From assembly GCF_014055005.1 (NCBI RefSeq), contig NZ_CP059570.1, positions 1,302,001 to 1,366,000 on the forward strand: a stretch of DNA of 64,000 nt, given 5' to 3'. This DNA is from Neisseria dentiae. Lineage in GTDB: Bacteria; Pseudomonadota; Gammaproteobacteria; Burkholderiales; Neisseriaceae. The position numbers and the translations under genes are program-made. Numbering within the stretch: position 1 is the first letter of the stretch; each line of letters starts with the position of its first letter. Below are positions 1 through 7,709 of this stretch, one piece after another. A model generated the notes under the pieces. It was not told the origin of the DNA. It made no database searches and saw only the letters and a program-made list of their open reading frames with translations.

Positions 1-518
1 ACTGGGTAGCGTTTGCCAACGGCAAAATCACCGACAGCATCCGCATGGATGTCGATATCCACTACAACCAAAACGAAAGCCGCGCCGAAAGCTATTCAAC
101 CGCCCTGCTCTACAACCCCGAACCCGGCAAAGTGTTGAGTGCTCGCTACAAATACGGCCGCAACGAAAAAATCTACCTGCAAGACGACGGCGTATATTTC
201 TACGACAAAATCCGCCAAATCGACTTGGCCGCCCAATGGCCGATTGCCAAAAACCTTTACGCCATCGCCCGCTACAACTACGAGCTGCAAGGCAGAAAAC
301 CGATTGAAATGCTCGCCGGCATCGAATACAAAAGCGGTTGCGGCTGCTGGGGCGCCAGCATCGTCGGCCAACGTTACGTAACCGGCCTCAACAGCACCAA
401 AAACGCCGTATTCTTCAACCTGCAATTGAAAGACTTGAGCAATATCGGCAACAACCCCTTTGAAAAACTGCGCTTGGCCGTTCCCGGCTACAGCAAAACC
501 AACGAGGTAAACCAATGA
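1..518 (+). CDS. lptD: LPS-assembly protein LptD, C-terminal part (cut by window start)
   Basis: The reading frame is open from the first bases of the window and encodes about 171 residues before TGA at 516-518. The alternating polar/aromatic strand pattern and the segment around IEYKSGCGCWGASI match the C-terminal beta-barrel strands of LptD, the outer-membrane protein that with LptE inserts lipopolysaccharide into the outer leaflet. The Cys-Gly-Cys-Cys cluster is where LptD's C-terminal cysteines, which pair with N-terminal ones, are expected. The gene overlaps surA by an ATGA junction, the usual lptD-surA arrangement, which makes sense because SurA chaperones LptD. The N-terminal OstA domain lies outside the window. 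Confidence 0.93.
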   Translation, partial: WVAFANGKITDSIRMDVDIHYNQNESRAESYSTALLYNPEPGKVLSARYKYGRNEKIYLQDDGVYFYDKIRQIDLAAQWPIAKNLYAIARYNYELQGRKPIEMLAGIEYKSGCGCWGASIVGQRYVTGLNSTKNAVFFNLQLKDLSNIGNNPFEKLRLAVPGYSKTNEVNQ

Positions 519-1471
519 ATTTCAAACCCCTGATGCTAGCTGCCGCCCTCGGTTTGGCGCTGCAAACCGCACAAGCCGCCGAAGTCAAACAGGTGGACGG
601 CATCGCCGCCGTTGCCGGCAATGAAGTGATTACCCAGCGCGACGTGCGCCAAGGCATGGCCGAGGCCCGCAGCCGCTTGGGCAAAAACGTTAACGAAACC
701 GAGTTGCGCACCCAAGTGTTGCAGCAGCTGATTAACCAATCACTGATCGTGCAGGCCGGCAAACGCCGCAACATCACCGCCGGCGACGCCGAAATCGACG
801 CCGCCTTAAGCGACATCGCCCAATCCCGCAAAACCACCGTCGAAGGCCTCTATGCCCAAGCCGCCAAAAGCGGCGTGAGCAAAGCAGCCATGCGCCGCAG
901 CATTGCCGACAGCATCATCACCCAAAAAGTACGCCAGCAGGCCGTGATGCAGCAAAGCCGCGTGAGCGATGCCGAAGTGGACAGCATGATCGCCCACGCC
1001 AAACAGCAAGGCACACCCTTGCCGCAAGGCGAACCGCTGCGCCAATACCGCGCCCAGCACATCCTGCTGAAAGCCGAAAACGCCAACGCCGCCAAAGCCG
1101 CCGAGAGCGGCATCCGCAAAATCTACAACCAAGCGCGCAGCGGCACTGACTTTTCGGCACTCGCCCGCCAATATTCGCAAGACAGCAGCGCGGCCAACGG
1201 CGGCGATTTGGGCTGGTTTTCAGACGGCCAAATGGTGCCCGAATTTGAAAACGCCGTGCACAACCTGAAACCCGGCCAAGTAAGCCGCCCCGTGCGCAGC
1301 CAATTCGGGTGGCACATCATCAAGCTGAACGACGTGCGCGAAGCTGGCACGCCTGAAGAGCGCCAGCGCGAAGCCGTGCGCCAGTATATCGCCCGCCAAA
1401 AAGCCGAGCAGGCCACCGTTAACCTGCTCAAAGAGCTGCACGAAACCTCTTATGTAGAAATCCGCCGCTAA
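515..1471 (+). CDS. surA: Periplasmic chaperone/peptidyl-prolyl isomerase SurA
   Basis: The product is 318 aa with a cleavable Sec signal peptide (residues 1 to about 21, ending AQAA). A SurA N-terminal chaperone domain follows (about 25-160), then one parvulin-type PPIase domain (about 178-275) with the motifs QHILLK, NGGDLGWF and FGWHIIKL. SurA escorts outer-membrane proteins, including LptD, across the periplasm. E. coli SurA has two parvulin domains and about 430 residues; the single-parvulin form is the shorter neisserial type. The start codon lies inside the lptD stop (ATGA), so translation is probably coupled. The normal downstream context is replaced by insertion-sequence debris. Confidence 0.93.
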   Translation: MNFKPLMLAAALGLALQTAQAAEVKQVDGIAAVAGNEVITQRDVRQGMAEARSRLGKNVNETELRTQVLQQLINQSLIVQAGKRRNITAGDAEIDAALSDIAQSRKTTVEGLYAQAAKSGVSKAAMRRSIADSIITQKVRQQAVMQQSRVSDAEVDSMIAHAKQQGTPLPQGEPLRQYRAQHILLKAENANAAKAAESGIRKIYNQARSGTDFSALARQYSQDSSAANGGDLGWFSDGQMVPEFENAVHNLKPGQVSRPVRSQFGWHIIKLNDVREAGTPEERQREAVRQYIARQKAEQATVNLLKELHETSYVEIRR

Positions 1472-1574
1472 GCTGGCTTGATACCGAAACAACCACAATA
1501 TATGAAGGCCGTCTGAAATACCTATCGCTAAGATAATGTAGTCGCTATGCTCAACTACAGTGTCTAAAGAGAGG

Positions 1575-1712
1575 TACTGATTCATTCCGATTGGGGTGTA
1601 CTGCACCATTCGAAGGTGTTTATAAATAACCGCGTTGTTTACACAACAGGTTGGAAAAAATAGGTCTGCAACACCTCGAAAGGCGTCCCCCTTTTTCAGA
1701 CTGCTATACGGT
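1575..1712 (+). pseudogene. Possible IS3-type transposase scrap
   Basis: In the plus strand from about 1580 a short frame reads IHSDWGVLHHSKVF and stops after 'TTGWKK'. The HSDxGxL pattern resembles the second catalytic Asp region of IS3-family OrfB. A frame change later a stretch NTSKGVP resembles the MSRKGxP motif that follows in such proteins. The similarity is short and broken, so this is only a tentative fossil. It sits between surA and the IS1595-type element, in a 260-bp stretch where no other gene is visible. Confidence 0.28.
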
Positions 1713-1732
1713 TTGAGCGTATTGTATAATTA

Positions 1733-2475
1733 GGGGCTTAGGAAGCAAAATTAGCCCAAGGGTCGATTTCGCAGTATTTTAAGCAAGACTTTATACAGAT
1801 CATCATGCCTGTGATTGAAGCGAAATTCGGTTTCCTTTAAGTGTAAATAAAAAGTCTGTTTCGATACACCGTTAAATTTAACCAAGCGGTTTTTGGCATA
1901 ACCCCAAAACGACTCGATGCCGTTAATGTATTGCGCACCCCGGGTGAACTCGTCTGCACCATGATGTACCCGGAAGTGCTTTTCATAGCCCATATCGACC
2001 AAGCCGTGATAGCCACGCCAGTCGTCGGTATTGATGACACTTTCAACAGCAACCCGCCTCGGATAGCCTGTTGCAGCGTAGCTTTCGAGGTATTCGGCAC
2101 GATTTCGGTATAGACTTTGTCGTTCCGTTTTAAGATGCCGAAAACAATGGTTTTGCCTCCCGCTCCCCGCCCGCGTTTACCGCGAATGCGTTTGGCGCCG
2201 AAGTAGGATTCGTCCAGTTCGACCACCCCGGCAAAGGGAGTTTGCCGTTCACATTCAGCAGCCATACGGCAACGCAGTTTGAGAAACAGATTATTGACAC
2301 TTCGGGTACTGATGCCGGTGAGCCTGGCGGTATCAGAAGCGGTCAAATCAAGTGCGAAAAGCGCAGGATTTGGCGGAATTTTGATTCGGTAATTTTGCTG
2401 AACTTTTGGTACTTGTTTTTAATAGGCATATCAGAAGCTTATCATCATTTTTGCTGATTTTGCTTCCTAAGCCCC
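1733..2475 (-). mobile_element. IS1595-family (ISXO2-like) insertion sequence, 743 bp
   Basis: The element is bounded by inverted repeats GGGGCTTAGGAAGCAAAAT (1733-1751) and its exact complement at 2457-2475. The flanks carry a 7-bp direct repeat ATAATTA (1726-1732 and 2476-2482), consistent with a target-site duplication; this family usually makes 8 bp. It contains one transposase gene on the minus strand. The duplication is intact, so insertion appears recent relative to the surrounding decayed elements, even though the transposase is already frameshifted. Confidence 0.85.
1751..2429 (-). pseudogene. Frameshifted IS1595-type DDE transposase
   Basis: Three consecutive frame segments rebuild one protein of about 220 aa. 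The N-terminus MPIKNKYQKFSKITESKF starts at 2429. A break in a poly-A/T run at about 2357-2360 leads to a central part containing TASDTARLTGISTRSVNN (helix-turn-helix) and VVELDESYFGAKRIRGKRG (first catalytic Asp-Glu region). A second break near 2053-2058 leads to the C-terminal part with VINTDDWRGY (second Asp) and NGIESFWGYAKNRL (catalytic Glu region). Both breaks look like loss of single bases. With all catalytic segments present but in three frames, the gene should be inactive unless frameshifting rescues it. Confidence 0.85.
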
Positions 2476-2489
2476 ATAATTAACAAAAC

Positions 2490-2765
2490 GGCACAACTCC
2501 TTTGCCAGTGTTCCAAATCCTTCCCTTATCGTGCAACATTCCCATCAGCGTGTGGATTACCCATTCCGACTCACCGTTGGTTGGTGGAAGAGCAACACGG
2601 GTAAACCTCTGCCCGATATTGTTCGCATAACAGGCGATGCCAAACTGGTGGTTGGCACTACCTTTGTACTCAACCCCATTATCGGGATAAACATACTCTA
2701 TCGTTTACGGACGGCAGCCAACCACATCGCGCAGCAGAAACTTGGCGACACCTTTATTACCTGGC
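2490..2765 (-). pseudogene. IS481-like integrase-core transposase fragment
   Basis: Translating the minus strand gives FLLRDVVGCRP, a frame break, then EYVYPDNGVEYKGS and later QRFTRVALPPTNGESEWVI. This is the DNGxEYKGS to RPxTNGKxERV pattern of the integrase core of IS481-type transposases, covering the second Asp and the Glu region; the Glu-containing motif reads GESEWV instead of the usual GKAERV. Only about 80 residues remain, with no start codon, and no terminal repeats of its own are visible. It lies directly beyond the right target duplication of the IS1595-type element and is much more decayed. Confidence 0.7.
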
Positions 2766-2862
2766 ATCTGCGGATTTTTCCTCAAAAATCCGCTTCACAA
2801 ATCTTCTGACGACGTTCCTAAGATTTTCTATAATACGTATCGAGAAATATATCATCGTGTTA

Positions 2863-2881
2863 AATTTTCTTCCTAAGCCCC
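2863..2881. repeat. Solo IS1595-type inverted-repeat end
   Basis: AATTTTCTTCCTAAGCCCC here matches the right inverted repeat at 2457-2475 (ATTTTGCTTCCTAAGCCCC) apart from one missing G and an extra leading A, but no transposase adjoins it. It marks either the end of an older copy of the same family or a deletion remnant. Confidence 0.6.
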
Positions 2882-2979
2882 GAAAGAAGTAGTGGATGTC
2901 CGCGCATGGCGGTACATAAACTTTTCAGACGGCCTGAACGAATGCGGCAAAAGTTGCGGCCTGTTTCAAACCGGTGCCG

Positions 2980-4665
2980 TCATTCTGCCTGCGGCGGCGG
3001 ATTGAAAAACGCCAGCAGCCGCCCGCCGCCCTGCTTCAGGGCTTCGAGAAAAATCGCCACTTCGCGTTCCTGCGCTTCGGGGTAACTCACGGTAAACAGC
3101 CAGCCTTTCTGCATCAGCGTGTAGTTGATGCCCAAGCCGCCCGGCGATGTGGGGGCGAAGGCGAAGTTGACGGTTACGGCATCGTCGCCCAAAGTTGAAG
3201 TGGAAAGGAAATCGGTGCAGAAGGTTTGATAACCCGCGCTTTTGAAAAAGGCGGGCAGGCGGCTGCCTTTGCGTTTGGCCGTCAGTTGCAGGCCGAGCAG
3301 GTGGCGGTTGGCACCCTGCCCCATCTTGGCGGCCTTTACCCGCGCTTTGTGTTCGGCCAGCGCGACATCGAGCAGGGTTTGTGCGGGCTTTTCCTGCAAC
3401 AGCGAAGCCACAAACGCCAGCGATTCTTCCGACACGGGGCGCACGCATTCGGTGCGGCCGTGGGCGAAATGGCTTGCGTCCACCGCTTCGTAGGTGTTGC
3501 GGATGTCGCCGTAGGTGGTTAATTGGGCGTATTGCAGCAGAAACTGCATCAGCGCATCATGGCTCACGCCTTTGGGCACGCTGTTGCCGTTAAACGGGAT
3601 AACGGTGCTTTTTACGCGCATTTTTCGGGCTTTGGCGGCGTAATCCTGCTGCCATTGCGGCCAGCGTTTCTTTTGGGTGGGCGTTAAATGCCAGGCGTGG
3701 CGGCTGATGGCGGGGGCGGTTTTGCGGCCTTTGGCGCCGGTTTTTTCCGCCGCCAGCGTAACGATGCCTTTCAATGCACCGCCGTCTTCCCATGTGTGTT
3801 CGCAATGCAGAAACAGGCGGTTAGTGGCGGTGTTGTAGCAGAAGGTGGTCGGTTTGTAGCACCAGATGTTTTGCTGCGGCGCAAACGTGGCGCGCGCCAA
3901 ATCTTCGTCGGCGCTCAGGTTTTCTTCGTGGTAAATGCTGATGTGGAACAGGTCGGTTTCGAGGTAATCAGCCAGTTCGGTGTTGTCGTCTTTACTGCGC
4001 AGGGCTTTATAGATGCGGGCGGTTTGGTTGCCGCCGAGATAACACGGCACGGCCACGGGGAACGGGTTTTCGGCGGTGTCGGCCAGAATTTGGGCGATTG
4101 CCTGTTGGAAAGTATCGGGGTGGTAGGCTTCGTGGTTGTCGTCGAGCGCGGTAATGCGGTAATAAAAGCCGTTGTGCAGCACGCCGATATGCCGGCTCGG
4201 GGCGTCGGCGATGCGGAAGGTGTCGCAACCGTTTTGCGGCACCCGCGCCGCGCCGCGCAGAATCTGCCATTGCGCCATACACACGGGCGTGCCCTGCGGC
4301 GTTACGGGCGCGCTGATGCGGCCGTGGTGGTAGTCGGCGCACACGGCGGCCAGCGCGGCGACCCATCCGCCCAAATCTTTGCCGAGGGTTTGGATGTTGA
4401 AGCCGACATTGCTCGCCAAAGGCAGCGGTGTGCGGATTTTCAAATAGCTTTCCAGCCATGCGTCAATCAGCCAGCTTTTTTCCGATTGCCCGGCAAAATC
4501 CTGCAAAGCGGCCTGAAGGCTGCGCGCGCTGCGGGCTTGGAACTGCCGCACGGAAGCGGTTGCGGCGGCATAGGCTTCGTCGTTAAGCAGCGGTTTCACC
4601 TGCCTGAGGTAGCGGGCGCAGGTTTCGGCAAGGTCGGGCACGGGCAGCACGGGCTGTTGCGGCAT
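2980..4665 (-). CDS. Choline/carnitine O-acyltransferase family protein
   Basis: The product is 561 aa. It matches the choline/carnitine acyltransferase fold: an N-terminal LPVPDLAETCARYLRQVKPLL segment as in animal and fungal enzymes, the catalytic-histidine region CEHTWEDGG (about residues 288-296, family pattern H-x3-DG), and a C-terminal GLGINYTLMQKGWLF segment. Such enzymes move acyl groups between CoA and carnitine or choline; the bacterial substrate is unknown. I chose the ATG at 4665 because AAAGGAG lies about 6 nt before it; an in-frame ATG at 4683 lacks a site. The gene stands alone, flanked by IS debris downstream. The family is uncommon in bacteria outside a few groups. Confidence 0.82.
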   Translation of the reverse strand: MPQQPVLPVPDLAETCARYLRQVKPLLNDEAYAAATASVRQFQARSARSLQAALQDFAGQSEKSWLIDAWLESYLKIRTPLPLASNVGFNIQTLGKDLGGWVAALAAVCADYHHGRISAPVTPQGTPVCMAQWQILRGAARVPQNGCDTFRIADAPSRHIGVLHNGFYYRITALDDNHEAYHPDTFQQAIAQILADTAENPFPVAVPCYLGGNQTARIYKALRSKDDNTELADYLETDLFHISIYHEENLSADEDLARATFAPQQNIWCYKPTTFCYNTATNRLFLHCEHTWEDGGALKGIVTLAAEKTGAKGRKTAPAISRHAWHLTPTQKKRWPQWQQDYAAKARKMRVKSTVIPFNGNSVPKGVSHDALMQFLLQYAQLTTYGDIRNTYEAVDASHFAHGRTECVRPVSEESLAFVASLLQEKPAQTLLDVALAEHKARVKAAKMGQGANRHLLGLQLTAKRKGSRLPAFFKSAGYQTFCTDFLSTSTLGDDAVTVNFAFAPTSPGGLGINYTLMQKGWLFTVSYPEAQEREVAIFLEALKQGGGRLLAFFNPPPQAE

Positions 4666-4765
4666 GGTTTTCTCCTTTGGCATAAATGCATGATATTGAA
4701 CGGATTGTAGCGGAAAGTAGTTATATTGGTAAGCCCGGTTTTTATTAAAAACAGCCTACAAATGC

Positions 4766-4794
4766 TTTCAGACGGCCTCAAAGGCCGTCTGAAA
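4766..4794 (-). terminator. DUS inverted-pair terminator after the nirV-like gene
   Basis: TTTCAGACGGCCT (4766-4778) and its complement (4782-4794) form a 13-bp stem with a 3-nt loop, 40 nt past the stop of the minus-strand nirV-like gene. Paired uptake sequences commonly serve as terminators in Neisseria. Confidence 0.7.
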
Positions 4795-4833
4795 CTTTAA
4801 GCAGAAACGAATCGGGTGATACGCCGTTTGGCT

Positions 4834-5586
4834 TTATTTGGCGCAGCGGAAACCCAGATTGTTCAGCACAAACTTGGCCTGCAAACTCGTGCGGATGCCG
4901 TAGCGCATAAAGGCGGCGTAGTCGCTCGGGTCGGCCGAGCCTGCCGATGCGCCGCTGCAAAACATATTGCTGCCGGCCGCCGAGGCGGAAGTGAGCAGGC
5001 TGCTGTTGAAGTCTTCAGTCCATTCCCAAATCAGGCCGTGCATATCGTGAATACCCCAATAATTGGGTTTGCTTTGGCCGACATCGCGCAAGCCTTTGCG
5101 GCTGCCTTCGGCATACCAATCGAGAATGGTGCGGTTATAGCCCGGTTCGGCCGTGCCGTTGATGCGGGTTTGGGAAGCCTGGCCGGCAAACTCCCATTCG
5201 TCGATGGTGGGCAGGCGTTTGCCTTGGGCGGCGCAGTAGGCGTGGGCGGCAAACCATGAAACGTTGGTAACGGGTTTGTTCAAATCGCTTTTGAGCGGCG
5301 CATAACCGTTGCCGCTTTTTACCCAATGGCGCAGATAACCCGGCTCGGCCTGTTTGCTGCTTGCTCTGCCGCGCTGCCATTTCGGGTGTTTTTGCACGAA
5401 GGCGGCGAATCGGGCATTGGTAACGGGCAGGGTGTCGAGCTGAAACGCTTTCACGCTGATCATGGGCGTTTCTTTTTTCAGGTAGAGCGGGCGGTATCGG
5501 CCGCCGTTCACTTTGGCCATTTCGGCGGCGGCCGCCGTGCCTGCGGCAATCAGCAGCATGGCGGCGAGCAGTGGTGCGGTGTTCAT
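4834..5586 (-). CDS. Secreted SUMF1/FGE-fold protein, NirV-like
   Basis: The product is 250 aa with a Sec signal peptide (about 1-20) and one formylglycine-generating-enzyme (SUMF1) fold domain. Typical pieces are PVTNARFAAFV (about 55-65), VTNVSWFAAHAYCAAQGKRLPTIDEWEF, IHDMHGLIWEWTEDF and a C-terminal NNLGFRCA. The next gene upstream, on the same strand, encodes copper nitrite reductase. NirV, a protein of this fold, is encoded beside nirK in several denitrifiers, and its function is not settled. The start has GGAG 8 nt upstream. A DUS pair and repeats separate it from aniA by about 250 bp, so it may have its own promoter. Confidence 0.8.
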   Translation of the reverse strand: MNTAPLLAAMLLIAAGTAAAAEMAKVNGGRYRPLYLKKETPMISVKAFQLDTLPVTNARFAAFVQKHPKWQRGRASSKQAEPGYLRHWVKSGNGYAPLKSDLNKPVTNVSWFAAHAYCAAQGKRLPTIDEWEFAGQASQTRINGTAEPGYNRTILDWYAEGSRKGLRDVGQSKPNYWGIHDMHGLIWEWTEDFNSSLLTSASAAGSNMFCSGASAGSADPSDYAAFMRYGIRTSLQAKFVLNNLGFRCAK

Positions 5587-5673
5587 GGCAGTGCTCCGTG
5601 GTGTTTTTTTTCAGACGGCCTTTTAAGAATTAACAAGGCCGTCTGAAAGCATGAAAACGAAATGTTATCGGTT

Positions 5674-5691
5674 TATAGTGCATTCACTATA
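5674..5691. repeat. Fused MITE termini (18-bp palindrome-like scar)
   Basis: TATAGTGCATTCACTATA consists of the left terminus (TATAGTG) and right terminus (ATTCACTATA) of the 117-bp repeat found at 10133 and 48461, joined with essentially no interior. It looks like an internal-deletion or excision scar of that element in the aniA-nirV gap. Confidence 0.5.
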
Positions 5692-5717
5692 GTTAACAAC
5701 TTAAGGAAACGTATATA

Positions 5718-5748
5718 CGTCATACTCGGGCCAAGCCTGAGTATGACG
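5718..5748. repeat. NIME-like palindrome
   Basis: CGTCATACTCGGGC and GCCTGAGTATGACG form an imperfect 31-bp palindrome of the same type as the dispersed repeats at 34592, 44675 and 46405. It lies between aniA and the nirV-like gene. Confidence 0.6.
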
Positions 5749-5797
5749 AACTGTTATTAAGCCAATTGGTTTGGCTGTTTGTCGGATATCGGCGGCA

Positions 5798-5828
5798 AAG
5801 GCCGTCTGAAACCGTTTCAGACGGCCTT
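5798..5828 (-). terminator. DUS inverted-pair terminator of aniA
   Basis: AAGGCCGTCTGAAA (5798-5811) and its complement (5815-5828) form a 14-bp stem with a 3-nt loop, ending 6 nt before the aniA stop codon. Confidence 0.75.
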
Positions 5829-5833
5829 GATGT

Positions 5834-7330
5834 TTATTTGCCGCGCTCTTTGGCTACATCGGCCGCATGGATTTGGCCGCCGCCGTTGTTGAAGCTGTTG
5901 AGAATATAAGTTAACACGTTGGCGGCATCTTCGTCGTTCAGCGCCACGGCGGGCATCACGCTGTTGTAGTCTTTGCCGTTAACGGTGATTTTGCCGCTCA
6001 CGCCTTTGAGTATGGCGTGTATGCCGCGTTTGGGGTCGGCTTTCAGATAGTCGGAATTGGCCACCGGCGGGAACGCGCCTTCCACGCCTTTGCCTTCCGC
6101 GCCGTGGCAGGCCATGCAGTTGGCGTTATACACGGCTTTGCCGAGCTTGATTTGGTCGTCTTTACCGGCAGCTTTGGCGGGGCCGGCTTTCACTTTCTGC
6201 TCTTCTTCGGGCGTTAACGGCACGGTTTGGATGGCGCCGCCCTCAGGCTGGTAGATGGCATCACTGATTTTGCCTGAATAGATTTCCTTGTTTTCAGGCC
6301 CTTCCACTTTCAACTGGCCGAGCGCGCCTTTGTTGAATGCGCGGAAGATGGAATGGTCGACCAATGTGAAGCTGCCGGGCACATCTAATTTGAAATCCAC
6401 AATCGCCGAGCCGCCTGCGGGAACCAGCGTGGTTTGGATGTTTTCGTTAATCAGCTTGCCGCCTTCCACATACACTTTGTCGAAAATCTCGCCGATAACG
6501 TGGAACGACGACACCAGATTGGGGCCGCCGTTGCCCACATACATACGCACGGTTTCGCCCACTTTCGCTTTCAGAGCCTTGTCGCCCGCAATCGCGCCCA
6601 CATGGCCGTTAAACACCACATAGTCGGGCTGCTCTTTGATGGCTTTTTCCATATCGAAAGGTTGCAGGCCGGTTTCGCCGTATTTGCCTTTGGTGTAGAA
6701 ATCGCCCTGCACCACATAAAACTCTTTATCCACTTTCGGCAGGCCCTCTTTAGGCTCCACCAAAATCAGGCCGTACATACCGTTGGCAATGTGCATACCC
6801 ACCGGCGCGGTGGCGCAGTGGTAGATATACAGGCCGGGTTGCAGGGCTTTGAAACTGAACGTGGAAGTGTGGCCGGGTGCGGTAAATGTGGCTTCGGCAC
6901 CGCCGCCGGGGCCGGTAACGGCATGGAAATCTACGTTATGCGGCACGGTGGAGGTGGGGTGGTTGGAAAACTGCACCTCCACGGTGTCGCCCTCGCGCAC
7001 GCGGATAAACTGCCCCGGCACGTCGCCGCCGAACGTCCAATATTTATAGTCCACGCCGTCGGCCATGGGCATCACTTTTTCGATCACCTCCATTTTCACC
7101 ACCACTTTGGCGGGATAGTCGCGGTTAACGGGCGGCGGCACGTTGGGGGCGGATGTGAGCACCGCCTCAATCACCGGCAGCTCGCCCTGTGGGGTTTGGG
7201 CATCGGCTTTTTGGGCGGAAGCGGCAGAAGCCTCTGCGGGCTTGCCGGCAGATTGGTCGGCTGCCTGCTGGCCGCAGGCGGCGAGAACAAACAATGATGC
7301 AATCAGAGCAGCTAAAGCGTGGCGTTTCAT
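5834..7330 (-). CDS. aniA: Copper nitrite reductase AniA with fused C-terminal cytochrome c domain
   Basis: The product is 498 aa. The lipoprotein signal ends at LAAC (Cys19), followed by an Ala/Gln-rich linker and two cupredoxin domains. Copper ligands are visible: type 1 His131, Cys172, His180 and Met185; type 2 His136, His171 and His277; catalytic Asp134. It reduces nitrite to NO at the outer membrane. Gonococcal AniA is about 390 aa; here roughly 110 residues are added, containing a class I cytochrome c motif CMACH (Cys405, Cys408, His409) and a likely axial Met in NSVMPAV. The fused haem probably receives electrons directly. It is divergent from norB with an FNR box between them. Confidence 0.95.
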   Translation of the reverse strand: MKRHALAALIASLFVLAACGQQAADQSAGKPAEASAASAQKADAQTPQGELPVIEAVLTSAPNVPPPVNRDYPAKVVVKMEVIEKVMPMADGVDYKYWTFGGDVPGQFIRVREGDTVEVQFSNHPTSTVPHNVDFHAVTGPGGGAEATFTAPGHTSTFSFKALQPGLYIYHCATAPVGMHIANGMYGLILVEPKEGLPKVDKEFYVVQGDFYTKGKYGETGLQPFDMEKAIKEQPDYVVFNGHVGAIAGDKALKAKVGETVRMYVGNGGPNLVSSFHVIGEIFDKVYVEGGKLINENIQTTLVPAGGSAIVDFKLDVPGSFTLVDHSIFRAFNKGALGQLKVEGPENKEIYSGKISDAIYQPEGGAIQTVPLTPEEEQKVKAGPAKAAGKDDQIKLGKAVYNANCMACHGAEGKGVEGAFPPVANSDYLKADPKRGIHAILKGVSGKITVNGKDYNSVMPAVALNDEDAANVLTYILNSFNNGGGQIHAADVAKERGK

Positions 7331-7416
7331 GGCGGGTTCCTTTTTTAGAAATGTCCGCTTTTTATCAAGCGGTTTTAGGGTTGGGGAAATTATGTGAGAA
7401 GCCCGCCGGCTTGATG

Positions 7417-7430
7417 TTGATTTACATCAA
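7417..7430 (-). promoter_or_regulatory. FNR box of the aniA promoter
   Basis: TTGATTTACATCAA is a perfect TTGAT-N4-ATCAA site centred about 93 bp upstream of the aniA ATG. On the minus strand a CATAAT hexamer at 7389-7394 is placed as expected for a class II FNR promoter (site near -41.5, start near 7382). This fits known oxygen control of neisserial aniA by FNR. Confidence 0.85.
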
Positions 7431-7463
7431 TTGATTCAATTTGTATGAATATTACAAAACATA

Positions 7464-7513
7464 ATCATGCTTTATACCTAGTGTTTTTCAAAAAATATCA
7501 TACTTTATAACTA
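7464..7513. promoter_or_regulatory. Direct repeat in the aniA-norB divergent promoter
   Basis: ATCATGCTTTATACCTA (7464-7480) and ATCATACTTTATAACTA (7497-7513) match at 15 of 17 positions with starts 33 bp apart, about three helical turns. Such paired sites suggest a dimeric regulator acting on one or both genes. NsrR or NarP are natural candidates from the known regulation of this locus, but the motif is not one I can assign. Confidence 0.45.
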
Positions 7514-7652
7514 GAAAATCCCCCTCCCCTAGCTGCAAAACACCCATGCTTTTTTGACATATATCCATATTTATCTTTTATTTAGTGAAAATCTCTGTTT
7601 CCTTTCGGCGATATAGTGTTTATTTTTCACCAACCCGTGCTACAATTTTAAC

Positions 7653-7669
7653 ATTCATATTTTATGAAT
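7653..7669 (+). promoter_or_regulatory. Perfect inverted repeat at the norB transcription start region
   Basis: ATTCATA-TTT-TATGAAT lies about 40 bp upstream of the norB ATG and just after a TACAAT hexamer (7641-7646) that could be the -10. A repressor bound here would block transcription; norB is known to be repressed by the NO sensor NsrR in Neisseria, so this is a candidate NsrR operator. Confidence 0.45.
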
Positions 7670-7709
7670 TTTTAAAAACCACTTCCAACCAGAAGAAGGA
7701 GCACAAAAA

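Noticed and set aside
2531..2809. 92-codon plus-strand frame in the IS patch
   Set aside because: The minus strand of the same bases encodes a recognisable IS481-like integrase-core fragment, so the plus frame is incidental.
3688..4710. Long open frame (340 codons) on the plus strand opposite the carnitine acyltransferase gene
   Set aside because: It is the GC-driven complement of a clear conserved protein, has no ribosome site and its translation resembles nothing.
6434..7297. 287-codon plus-strand frame rich in His and Val opposite aniA
   Set aside because: It is an antisense shadow of aniA; the composition (many His/Gly) is what GC-rich codons give when read backwards.
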